From Flavobacterium sp. (GTDB lineage Bacteria; Bacteroidota; Bacteroidia; Flavobacteriales; Flavobacteriaceae), in assembly GCA_024644805.1 (NCBI GenBank), contig JAHEHC010000002.1, forward strand, positions 1,840 through 49,504: 47,665 bases of DNA, given 5' to 3'. The notes under the pieces are model-generated. The model did no database searches. It was not told the DNA's origin and saw only the letters and a program-made list of their open reading frames with translations. Of this stretch, positions 16,320 through 23,964 are shown one piece after another; the stretch's first letter is position 1; every line of letters begins with the position of its first letter. The position numbers were made by a program, and so were the translations under genes.

Positions 16320-17558
16320 ATGCACTTCTTATATAACTTTTTAACACATATCAGTACGTTTTTCATTTGGGTCGCTCAACTTTTCAACCCCAAGATGAAA
16401 CTATTTGTAAAAGGCAGAAAACTGGTATTTGATCAGTTACGAACGGCTATCGATATTGATGACCAAACTATCTGGTTTCATTGTGCCTCTCTTGGTGAAT
16501 TTGAACAAGGAGTGCCTGTAATGGAGCGAGTCAAGAAGATGTATACTGGTCATAAACTGGTGATCACTTTTTTCTCGCCTTCGGGTTATGAGGTTAAGAA
16601 AAATGCTCCAATTGCAGACGTTATAACCTATTTGCCCCTGGATACTCCCAGGAATGTTCGAAAATTTTTAAAATTGGTTCATCCATCGGTCGTGGTTTTT
16701 GTGAAAAATGAGATCTGGCCGAATTATCTTTTTGAGATCAAAAAGAACAGCATTCCGGTCGTATTGATCTCTGCTTTATTCAGAAATGAACAATCGTTCT
16801 TCAAGTCATCAGGGCGTTTCATGCGAAAGGCTTTATTCTCATTCGATCATATTTTTGTTCAGGATCAACATTCATTGGAATTATTGAATGGCATCGAATA
16901 CCATGATGCGACCATTGGTGGAGACACCCGGTTCGATCGAGTATCAAAACAATTGGAACACGATAATACACTGGATTTCGTGTCAAATTTTAAGCAGGAA
17001 TCCATCTGTGTGGTCATGGGAAGTACCTGGCCCGAAGACGAACAATTGTATACCGCATATATAAATGATTCCCCTTCTGATGTAAAATTCATTATTGCTC
17101 CTCATAAGATCGATCGTACCAGAATCGATGCTTTTATTAAAACCGTGAATAAGAAATGGGTTCTGTTTTCTGAAATGGATGGCAAAGCTCTACCCGACTT
17201 CGATATATTGATCGTAGACACCATTGGCATACTTACCAAGATATATAGTTATGCAGATGTGGCTTATATTGGTGGAGCTATGGGAAAATCGGGCCTGCAC
17301 AATATTTTAGAAGCAGCAACATTTGGAATACCCATAGTAATTGGTAAAAATTTCAGCAAATTTCCTGAGGCTCTTCAACTACAACATATTGGAGGACTAT
17401 TCTCTGTAAAGAACTCGAATGAATTTTCAGAAATTCTCTCAAAACTGGTAATGGATCATGAATTCAGAAATAAGACCGGCATGATCTCGGGGCATTATGT
17501 GAACAGCAATACAGGAGCTACCGAAACCATCACTAAATTCTTTGAAGATCTGAATTAG
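16320..17558 (+). CDS. waaA: 3-deoxy-D-manno-octulosonate (Kdo) transferase
   Basis: A membrane-associated glycosyltransferase that adds Kdo to lipid A precursor, an essential early step in LPS synthesis. It has 412 residues, typical length. A hydrophobic N-terminus (about 1-22, FFIWVAQLFNP) anchors it. Family signatures are WFHCASLGEFEQGVPVM (active-site Glu), LVITFFSPSGYEVKKNA, VFVKNEIWPNYLFE and, in the donor-binding half, YIGGAMGKSGLHNILEAATFGIP. It is convergent with the repressor gene, leaving only 15 bases between the stops. Confidence 0.94.
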   Translation: MHFLYNFLTHISTFFIWVAQLFNPKMKLFVKGRKLVFDQLRTAIDIDDQTIWFHCASLGEFEQGVPVMERVKKMYTGHKLVITFFSPSGYEVKKNAPIADVITYLPLDTPRNVRKFLKLVHPSVVVFVKNEIWPNYLFEIKKNSIPVVLISALFRNEQSFFKSSGRFMRKALFSFDHIFVQDQHSLELLNGIEYHDATIGGDTRFDRVSKQLEHDNTLDFVSNFKQESICVVMGSTWPEDEQLYTAYINDSPSDVKFIIAPHKIDRTRIDAFIKTVNKKWVLFSEMDGKALPDFDILIVDTIGILTKIYSYADVAYIGGAMGKSGLHNILEAATFGIPIVIGKNFSKFPEALQLQHIGGLFSVKNSNEFSEILSKLVMDHEFRNKTGMISGHYVNSNTGATETITKFFEDLN

Positions 17559-17573
17559 AATAATGAGATCGTA

Positions 17574-18341
17574 TTAATCTTTTAGTTGGTTGATCTGACC
17601 TCTTAATTCATTCATGGATTGCTGAAGTTGTTTCAACAACACACTATTGGCTGGCTCATTGACACCAAAGCTCAGTTTGCTATTAACCTGCCATAATTCT
17701 TGAATGTCTTTCATATCGATCTCAATTGGAAGGTAATCTTCATTCAAGGAGATCAATTTAATTCTTGAACTGTTGCTGATTTTTTGGATCTTTTTTACCA
17801 AAACCGAATCCTGTAATACTACTATATAGATCTTTCCATCAGATAATTCAGTAATGCTGGACAATGCTCTTCCCAGCACCCAGTCGTTGGGTCTAATATT
17901 GGGCATCATACTATCTCCTTCCACCTGAAATCCGCGGTAGGTGGCATTTCTGAATTGAGGTATTGGTAAATTGAAAGCGGGAAGTGTTTCATACCATTCT
18001 GAGTCCTGAATATTATGAGGATATCCTGCCGCCGCTTTTTGGTTGACCAACAGAATGGTCTCTTCACCGTCTGGTTTTAAAGTGATCACCTTCGGACTCA
18101 CATCACTACTATTTAGGGTAACGTATTGTTCATGACTCTCGCCAAAAAGCCATAGTGGATTGATCTTGAATTTTTTAAACAATACCATGACAACCCTTCC
18201 AGAAAGTTTGGTCTTTCCACGTTCAATATCGGCAGTACTTCCCTTTATCTCCAATTCCTGTGCAAAAGCCTGCTGGGTCAGATGCAGATCTTCCCTGATC
18301 TTCTTGAAGCGTTGAATCTCAATTGAATTTATGACAACCAT
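17574..18341 (-). CDS. LexA/CI-like repressor: XRE helix-turn-helix plus S24 self-cleavage domain
   Basis: The 255-residue protein has an N-terminal XRE helix-turn-helix (about 6-60: RFKKIREDLHLTQQAFA, then GSTADIERGKTKLS) and a C-terminal S24/LexA-type peptidase domain. The Ser-Lys dyad appears intact: Ser144 in VEGDSMMPNIRPNDWVLG and Lys183 in DSVLVKKI. A candidate Ala-Gly cleavage site lies at 105/106 (KAAAGYP). The reading frame runs 25 codons further upstream, but those codons read through two operator palindromes and the promoter, so the ATG at 18341 is chosen. That start nearly coincides with the predicted transcription start, so the mRNA may be leaderless. No phage genes or umuDC are adjacent. 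Confidence 0.9.
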   Translation of the reverse strand: MVVINSIEIQRFKKIREDLHLTQQAFAQELEIKGSTADIERGKTKLSGRVVMVLFKKFKINPLWLFGESHEQYVTLNSSDVSPKVITLKPDGEETILLVNQKAAAGYPHNIQDSEWYETLPAFNLPIPQFRNATYRGFQVEGDSMMPNIRPNDWVLGRALSSITELSDGKIYIVVLQDSVLVKKIQKISNSSRIKLISLNEDYLPIEIDMKDIQELWQVNSKLSFGVNEPANSVLLKQLQQSMNELRGQINQLKD

Positions 18342-18344
18342 ATT

Positions 18345-18376
18345 CAAATATATCATGAAATTGGAATAATTCCAAA
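18345..18376 (-). promoter_or_regulatory. Repressor promoter: TTTG-N20-TATATTTG
   Basis: On the minus strand, TTTG (18376-18373) and TATATTTG (18352-18345) are separated by 20 bases and match the Bacteroidota -33 and -7 elements. The proximal operator palindrome (18361-18375) lies between them and would be occluded by bound repressor. Confidence 0.7.
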
Positions 18377-18397
18377 TGAAAATTGGAATTATTCCAT
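18361..18397. promoter_or_regulatory. Tandem operator pair in the repressor promoter
   Basis: TTGGAATAATTCCAA (18361-18375) and TTGGAATTATTCCAT (18383-18397) are two near-identical 15-base dyads whose starts are 22 bases apart, about two helical turns. One sits between the -33 and -7 elements, the other just upstream of -33. This arrangement is classic for autoregulation by a dimeric XRE repressor. The binding protein is inferred from position. Confidence 0.75.
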
Positions 18398-18453
18398 ATT
18401 TAATATTTTTAATCAATTAAGTGCTTTATGAAAAGAAACAGGTTAAAATTAAT

Positions 18454-18461
18454 TATCTTTG
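18454..18461 (+). promoter_or_regulatory. -7 element TATCTTTG for the small lipoprotein
   Basis: An exact TAnnTTTG match 30 bases upstream of the ATG at 18492, on the strand opposite the repressor. No clear -33 TTTG is visible. The operators lie about 57-93 bases further upstream, so control of this promoter by the same repressor is possible but less direct. Confidence 0.5.
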
Positions 18462-18491
18462 CATATTATTCACTAATCTATTTACCATATC

Positions 18492-18746
18492 ATGAAAAAG
18501 CTTATTTTAACATTTGCTTCATTATGTTTGATTCTGTCTATTTATTCTTGTAGAGAAACCAACAAAGAAAAAGCAGAAGATGCTATTGAGGAAGTAAACG
18601 AAGAAGTTGAAAAAACAATGGATGACGCCAAGGATGATGTCGACGAGGTTATCGATGAGGCAGGAGATGCCGTCAATGATGCCGGTGAGAAGATTGATGA
18701 TGCTAAGGATGTCATCGATGATGCAGAAGAGATCATTAAGAATTAA
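18492..18746 (+). CDS. Small acidic helical lipoprotein
   Basis: The 84-residue protein has a lipobox (LILSIYSC, Cys at about 20), so it is probably lipidated and anchored in the envelope. The mature part is almost entirely Asp/Glu/Ala/Lys in heptad-like order (VNEEVEKTMDDAKDDVDEV, then AGDAVNDAGEKIDDAKDV), predicting one long amphipathic helix. It has no recognised domain; the composition resembles apolipoprotein-like or YtxH-like stress lipoproteins. It is transcribed alone between a TATCTTTG promoter and a strong terminator. Confidence 0.78.
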   Translation: MKKLILTFASLCLILSIYSCRETNKEKAEDAIEEVNEEVEKTMDDAKDDVDEVIDEAGDAVNDAGEKIDDAKDVIDDAEEIIKN

Positions 18747-18763
18747 TGATTTTTTAAAAAAAT

Positions 18764-18797
18764 AAAAAAGCCCCCACCGATGGTGGGGGCTTTTTTT
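18764..18797. terminator. Strong bidirectional rho-independent terminator
   Basis: GCCCCCACC and GGTGGGGGC form a perfect 9-base GC-rich stem around the 3-base loop GAT. It is flanked by an A-run on the left and a T-run on the right, so it works in both directions. It ends the lipoprotein gene (plus) and the 18872-20430 operon (minus). Confidence 0.95.
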
Positions 18798-18871
18798 ATT
18801 CCAATCACATTATAATCAATCTGATTCGAAGAGTGGTGTCTGGGTATTTCGACCAATATATAGTACTTCAA

Positions 18872-19060
18872 TTAATATTTACCAGTTCTTCTCCTCTTAT
18901 TTGTCTCATTTAATGCCCAGGCTATCACAAAAAATCCTATCCCTGTTAAAATCGGGGGTATGATAATTTTGGATGAGTTAAATCCACCTAAATAGATCAT
19001 TACTATTCCTAAGATAATGAGCAGAGCAACAGATATTGAGATTATATTCTTTCTTCTCAT
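18872..19060 (-). CDS. Small two-helix membrane protein, unknown
   Basis: The 62-residue protein consists of two hydrophobic segments (about 7-25, ISVALLIILGIVMIYLGG; about 33-50, IPPILTGIGFFVIAWAL) between basic ends (MRRKN and KRRRTGK). No family is recognised. It starts 17 bases after the NTF2-like lipoprotein gene and reads towards the strong terminator, so it is the last gene of a three-gene operon. Codon pattern and position support it as real; its role is unknown. Confidence 0.6.
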   Translation of the reverse strand: MRRKNIISISVALLIILGIVMIYLGGFNSSKIIIPPILTGIGFFVIAWALNETNKRRRTGKY

Positions 19061-19077
19061 AATATATGATTAATATA

Positions 19078-19632
19078 TCATTCCTCGCTTTCCATTTCCG
19101 GTGCTGAAATGGAAAAACCTGTCTGTGCAAAGACTGAAAATGTGTCCCAATAGGATTCATCATTTACGATCTTACCATCCTCAACATACATGATGGTGAC
19201 TCCAACAACATCTTCGAAAGGTTTACCATTGCCTTTGATACCTCCTAACTCTCCAGTGAATGTACCATTGACCGACCAATGTACGACGGCTCTATTTCCA
19301 CAGAGATCATAGCTTTTCAGATCCAAGGTCATATCGGGATATGCCCCGTTAATGGCATTGAGTTCGTTCGATAGTTCATCATAGGAAGAACTGGTTCCAC
19401 CGGGACTGACCCTTGTGAAGTTCTCAGCATAGACATTTCCAGCAAGAGATATATCTTTTTGTTCCCAAAGCGCATCAATATGCCCCCAAAGTACTTTAAA
19501 ATCATCATCGGTAAGTGCTGCAGATTCTTCAATATCTCCTTGGTGTTCTTGATGCATCTCTTTACAGCCATAAGCGGCTAATACGAATATGATCGCCAAT
19601 ATCGGGCTTATTCTTTTTATAAAATTTTTCAT
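19078..19632 (-). CDS. NTF2/SnoaL-like lipoprotein
   Basis: The 184-residue protein has a lipobox (VLAAYGCKE, Cys at about 23), so it is an exported lipoprotein. Residues about 40-165 have the cone-shaped NTF2/SnoaL-like pattern: an N-terminal helix (DFKVLWGHIDALWEQKD), YAENFTRVSPGG, a helix (YDELSNELNAINGAYPDM), then strands including RAVVHWSVNGTFTGE and VVGVTIMYVEDGKIV, with a final YWD. Such folds are used by cyclases, isomerases and binding proteins; no catalytic set can be assigned. It is 21 bases downstream of the 19654-20430 gene and 17 bases before the small membrane protein. Confidence 0.8.
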   Translation of the reverse strand: MKNFIKRISPILAIIFVLAAYGCKEMHQEHQGDIEESAALTDDDFKVLWGHIDALWEQKDISLAGNVYAENFTRVSPGGTSSSYDELSNELNAINGAYPDMTLDLKSYDLCGNRAVVHWSVNGTFTGELGGIKGNGKPFEDVVGVTIMYVEDGKIVNDESYWDTFSVFAQTGFSISAPEMESEE

Positions 19633-19653
19633 CTTAAATTAAATTTCCGTTAA

Positions 19654-20430
19654 TTATTTTCCGCTCATGTTCTTATCATAGACCCAGATCTCATCCCAAC
19701 TGTTGGAGAATGTATCATCCAGACCTCTTATGTATGAATCCCAGGAATTATCTCCATGAACCTTCAAATAAGCATCTTTAAAACTGGCATCGTCGTTATC
19801 GAATTCTGTCCAGTTCTTATAGAATGCAACCCAGGCAATATGACGTCCAATATCTTTCCCCTGACGGAATTCATTGCTATAGAGCCCCCATGGAGCTTCG
19901 CTTTCCATTGCTTTAACTGCCTCACTCATCTTCTTCAAAAGAGGTTGTACCGTATACCCATGTCCTGAATTCACTTCAAAATATCTTAAATACAATATTG
20001 GATATTCAGAGTTGTCCCCGCTCATCATACTGGTATTGGACAATTTTTCCATGTCACGCCAATATTCGATGGTATGCATCTTCTTGACATAAGGCATCAC
20101 GTTGTCTCTCCAGTCTTCATCGTGACCTCCATCTGCAGGTCTACCGTCTAAATGAGAGAACATCAAAGGACCCATCTCCCATATCAAATTGCCAGAATTT
20201 GGTCCAGTCACGATATTATAGACCGCCGCTTCATAAGCACCTTCCTTATGATAGGTCTTATTGTGCTTTTTCATATTATCCTGTAGTGTTTTGAGCTTCG
20301 AATTTACCGGTGTAAGCATGACGCTTTCCCACATCTGGTACTCTTTTTTCTCGTCTTGGGCCTGTGTGTTGATCATCGCTCCGAAAACGAAGATCATTAA
20401 CATCAGTGTTGTTTTGATTTTTTTAATCAT
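19654..20430 (-). CDS. Exported protein, possible tandem dimeric alpha/beta-barrel repeats, unknown
   Basis: The 258-residue protein has a signal peptide (about 1-24, ending NTQAQ). Two halves look related. Each pairs a strand with a helix of basic/acidic repeats and a later aromatic strand: WESVMLTPVNSKLKTLQDNM to NLIWEMGPLMFSHLD, and YLRYFEVNSGHGYTVQPLLK to RHIAWVAFYKNWTEFDNDD. This suggests a duplicated ferredoxin-like (dimeric alpha/beta-barrel, NIPSNAP/EthD-like) fold, but that is inference. It is the first gene of a three-gene operon and is divergent from susC across 459 bases. No function is assigned. Confidence 0.7.
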   Translation of the reverse strand: MIKKIKTTLMLMIFVFGAMINTQAQDEKKEYQMWESVMLTPVNSKLKTLQDNMKKHNKTYHKEGAYEAAVYNIVTGPNSGNLIWEMGPLMFSHLDGRPADGGHDEDWRDNVMPYVKKMHTIEYWRDMEKLSNTSMMSGDNSEYPILYLRYFEVNSGHGYTVQPLLKKMSEAVKAMESEAPWGLYSNEFRQGKDIGRHIAWVAFYKNWTEFDNDDASFKDAYLKVHGDNSWDSYIRGLDDTFSNSWDEIWVYDKNMSGK

Positions 20431-20889
20431 AATAAAAAGTTTTAGTTAGTTAATTTGTTTAACCAAAATATAAGAAGGCAAATAAAAATAGAATAGGAGC
20501 TTTTACTTGATCAAATTATTGATTTGAAGTATTCCAAATATACACGTTTTTTTAAATCATTGATATTTTATTATGCATAATAAAATTGATCAATAAAATT
20601 TCCTCTTTATTATTACAATCTGGACTTCATCTCAAAATTGATCTTGTACTACCAGTCTATGACCAATCGCATCTAATATTCATATTCAATATGACATACG
20701 TTATTAACAATATTTAACATTTATTTTGTAAATTTATTCTCGATAAAGATTGAACCAATAGGGCTTGATGTAAATTAATTTTTAAGACTCCATTAAATCC
20801 TGTCTGAAAAAATATTTTGTATTAACCTAAATATAATCATACAAGCCTTATTGGTTTTGTTAACTGATTTATAACATAAATAAAACTTT
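20431..20889. other. 459-base AT-rich divergent intergenic region
   Basis: Lies between the exported-protein operon (minus) and susC (plus). It contains a 22-base perfect palindrome (20565-20586) and several TATTTTG-like stretches, none an exact TAnnTTTG match. No open frame of significance, RNA gene or SD sequence was seen. It probably holds both promoters. Confidence 0.5.
20565..20586. promoter_or_regulatory. 22-base perfect palindrome upstream of susC
   Basis: The left arm ATTTTATTATG is followed immediately by its exact reverse complement CATAATAAAAT, giving an 11-base-arm dyad without spacer. It lies about 135 bases upstream of the minus-strand operon start and about 300 bases upstream of susC. 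It could be an operator for either; the AT bias lowers its significance. Confidence 0.4.
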
Positions 20890-23800
20890 ATGAAAAAAAC
20901 CAAATTTTTATGGTTAGCACTAATGTTTTTTAATATTACTGTAGTATTAGCTCAAGAGAAAACAATCTCCGGTATGGTTTCCGATATTTCGGGAATGCCA
21001 TTGCCAGGAGTTAACATTATTGTGAAGAACACAACTAATGGAACACAATCTGATTTTGACGGAAATTATTCGCTTCAAGTTAATGTAGGTGAAACAATTG
21101 TTTTTAGTTATTTAGGTTTTAAATCAGTGGAGAAGCTTATTACAGCTTCTACAAACACAATAGATATAAATTTAGAAGAGGATGCAGCTGTATTGGAGGA
21201 AGTGGTTATTACTGGTTATTCAAGAAGAAATCAGACAGTTCAGACATCTGCTCTGGTTACAATTGCTGCATCAGAGATTTCTCAACTTGCTCCAACTACG
21301 AGTATAGATAATATACTTCAGGGAAAGGCGGCTGGTGTTCAGGTGACCTCAGCAAACGGTAAGCCTGGTGAAGGGGCCTTTGTGAGAATTAGAGGAATTG
21401 GGTCCTTAAGTGCTGGAGCCTCTTCCCCATTATATGTAGTGGATGGATCTATAATAAGAGAGCAAGAACTCAGTAATATTCCCAATAGTGATATTGAAAA
21501 TATTACCATTCTTAAAGATGCAGCCACAACAGCCAGATATGGATCAAGAGGATCCAATGGTGTTGTGATCATCACAACGAAATCTGGTGACAGAAAAAAA
21601 GATGCTGTCATTAATTTCAGTTCTAGATTTGGGGTTACTTCCAGAATTAACCCAAATTTCGATATGATGAATGCGGAACAGAAGTTTCTGTATGAGGCTG
21701 AATTATACGCTTTAGGTATTTCTGCGGCCAGTAATCTTCCTGGAGTTACAACAGCCCCCGGAAGTCCGGAAAGACAATTTCTACTGGATCATGAAACCGA
21801 TTGGCAAGATCTTATATTAAAAACTGGATTTATTCAAAATAATACCGTTTCATTTTCAGGTGGAGCAGAGAAGATGGATTATTTCTTTTCTGTTGGGCAT
21901 GATAGAAATACTGGTATTATTGATCAAATAGATGGTTTTGAAAGAATCAACACAAGGCTTAATTTGAATTTTGATGCCAAAGAATGGCTGACGTTAGGAG
22001 TCAATGTAGGGTATTCGCGATCTACCAGTGATGAACCACGAGACAGGAACAATGTTCAAAACCCATTTAGAGCAATGTATGATTACAATCCTTATGAAAC
22101 AGAATTCGAATTGGATGAATTTGGAAATATTGTTCTGGATGAAAATGGAGATCCTATATATACCGCAACGCATACACAATTCAATGTGAGGGGGGCTTTA
22201 TTATCGGAACCTGCCCTTGAAATTCAAAATAACTTATTGTCTAGTGTAGATGCTGAAGTACGATTCACAGAAAACTTTAGTTATGGTCTAAATGTCGCGA
22301 TCAGTAGCCTTAATAGGAGATTTGAAAGTTATTCAAAGCCCGGAGGTATATTGGATGCTCTCATTGGTGATCCTGATAATCCTGGAAATAAATTGGATAC
22401 TGGGACCTATCGATTTGATATGACCATTAGTAATAGGTTAAATTATGATCTAAGTGTAAACGATCACACTTTAAATGTATTAGGATTGTTTGAGTATAAT
22501 TACAATGAAAATAATGGCTATCGAGTAAGAAGCATCGGATTTCCATCAGAATTATTGACCACTCAAATAAATGCAGCCCAAGTGACTGAAGGTGAAACTA
22601 CCAGAGATAAGCTTACCCTAGTGTCTTATGGTTTATTTACTGATTACGATTATAAAGAAAAATATCTTGCATCAGCTTCTGTGAGGTACGATGGTTCATC
22701 GAACTTTGGTGCAGATAATCAATTCGGAATATTCTACAGCGGAAGTGTAGGTTGGAATATAGCCAAAGAAGATTTTTTTGATGTTAAATTCATTGATGAT
22801 CTGAAATTAAGAGCTTCCTACGGTACAGTAGGTAATCGAAATGGGATTACACGTTATGCTGCTCAAGATAACGTAGAATTTGATTCCTATCCGGGAGGTT
22901 CAGCAACAATTCCATCTAATATTGGTAACCCGGATCTTAAATGGGAAACCACGACAACGACAAATATTGGATTGGAGTTCAACCTGTTCAACAATAGGAT
23001 ACGAGGTGTTACAGATTATTTTATACGTAAAACAGAAGATTTATTATTTGCAATACCAACTGCTGATGAAGCAGGAGTAGGAGCTATTTTCGGCAACCTT
23101 GGAAAAATTGAGAATAGAGGATTGGAACTAGCATTACAAGCAGACGTTTTTAGATCAGATGATTTTAAATGGACAATCGGTGGGAACATCTTTTTCCTTG
23201 ATCATGAGATCGTAGAACTTCCGGATGGAGAGGATGTCACTCCGGACGATGCCTTTAATATACTATTTCAAGAAGGAGCAATGATCAACGAGCATTATTT
23301 AGTTAGATATGCTGGAGTTGACCCTAATACCGGAGCACCATTGTATTATGGAGCAGATGGTTTAACCTATAGAGCAGATGATCTCCCTGAAGGGGAAAAT
23401 AGAGTGTTACAGGGAAAATCTACAATTGCTGACAAAGAAGGTGGTTTTTTCTCTGATATACGATATAAAGGTTTCGGCTTAAGAACAGATTTTGTCTTTA
23501 AAGCCGGGAACTGGATCAATAACGTTGTGCGGTCCAATATGGTATCTGATGGAGTTAATATAGATGACAACCAGTCAACCGACGCCTTTAATTATTGGAG
23601 AAATGTGGGTGACACCAATGTGCATCCAAGCCCATTGTATCAAGATGAAATAATAGCGGTCAATTCGGATAGATTCCTTGAAAAAGGAGATTACATTCGT
23701 TTGAGAAATGTGACATTTTCATATACTGTTCCTAGTAAATTCCTTGATAAGACATTCTTCGATTCTTGTAGAGTATATATCCAGGGCCAGAACCTGTTAA

Positions 23801-23949
23801 CGTTCTCAAATTTCTATGGGGATCCTGAAGTAGGTATATCATCGGGTGAAACAATTAATTTTGCAGATACGGTTGCACCGGGTGAGGCAACTCTTTATAG
23901 TTATCCAAACACTAAATCTGTCCAGGTTGGCTTGGATGTAAGTTTCTAA
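20890..23949 (+). CDS. SusC/RagA-family TonB-dependent outer-membrane transporter
   Basis: An outer-membrane, TonB-powered import channel working with the SusD-like lipoprotein encoded next. It has 1019 residues. A signal peptide (about 1-21) is followed by the carboxypeptidase-like regulatory domain (about 23-105, ISGMVSDISGMPLPGVNI, GTQSDFDGNYSL). The TonB plug follows (about 110-225) with VRIRGIGSLSAGASSPLYVVDG and DIENITILKDAATTARYGSRG, then VVIITTKSG. The rest is a 22-strand barrel ending in an aromatic residue (GLDVSF). No polysaccharide lyase, glycosidase, protease or sigma/anti-sigma pair is nearby, so the substrate cannot be read from context. GC content is lower than in flanking housekeeping genes. 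Confidence 0.96.
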   Translation: MKKTKFLWLALMFFNITVVLAQEKTISGMVSDISGMPLPGVNIIVKNTTNGTQSDFDGNYSLQVNVGETIVFSYLGFKSVEKLITASTNTIDINLEEDAAVLEEVVITGYSRRNQTVQTSALVTIAASEISQLAPTTSIDNILQGKAAGVQVTSANGKPGEGAFVRIRGIGSLSAGASSPLYVVDGSIIREQELSNIPNSDIENITILKDAATTARYGSRGSNGVVIITTKSGDRKKDAVINFSSRFGVTSRINPNFDMMNAEQKFLYEAELYALGISAASNLPGVTTAPGSPERQFLLDHETDWQDLILKTGFIQNNTVSFSGGAEKMDYFFSVGHDRNTGIIDQIDGFERINTRLNLNFDAKEWLTLGVNVGYSRSTSDEPRDRNNVQNPFRAMYDYNPYETEFELDEFGNIVLDENGDPIYTATHTQFNVRGALLSEPALEIQNNLLSSVDAEVRFTENFSYGLNVAISSLNRRFESYSKPGGILDALIGDPDNPGNKLDTGTYRFDMTISNRLNYDLSVNDHTLNVLGLFEYNYNENNGYRVRSIGFPSELLTTQINAAQVTEGETTRDKLTLVSYGLFTDYDYKEKYLASASVRYDGSSNFGADNQFGIFYSGSVGWNIAKEDFFDVKFIDDLKLRASYGTVGNRNGITRYAAQDNVEFDSYPGGSATIPSNIGNPDLKWETTTTTNIGLEFNLFNNRIRGVTDYFIRKTEDLLFAIPTADEAGVGAIFGNLGKIENRGLELALQADVFRSDDFKWTIGGNIFFLDHEIVELPDGEDVTPDDAFNILFQEGAMINEHYLVRYAGVDPNTGAPLYYGADGLTYRADDLPEGENRVLQGKSTIADKEGGFFSDIRYKGFGLRTDFVFKAGNWINNVVRSNMVSDGVNIDDNQSTDAFNYWRNVGDTNVHPSPLYQDEIIAVNSDRFLEKGDYIRLRNVTFSYTVPSKFLDKTFFDSCRVYIQGQNLLTFSNFYGDPEVGISSGETINFADTVAPGEATLYSYPNTKSVQVGLDVSF

Positions 23950-23964
23950 TTTAAAATATTTATA

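Noticed and set aside
17574-18341. LexA/CI-like repressor as a prophage marker
   Set aside because: No phage structural or replication genes on either side; neighbours are waaA and a host lipoprotein.
18542-18736. Minus-strand Ser/Ala-rich frame opposite the acidic lipoprotein
   Set aside because: Composition is the mirror image of the Asp/Glu-rich real protein, typical for a shadow frame.
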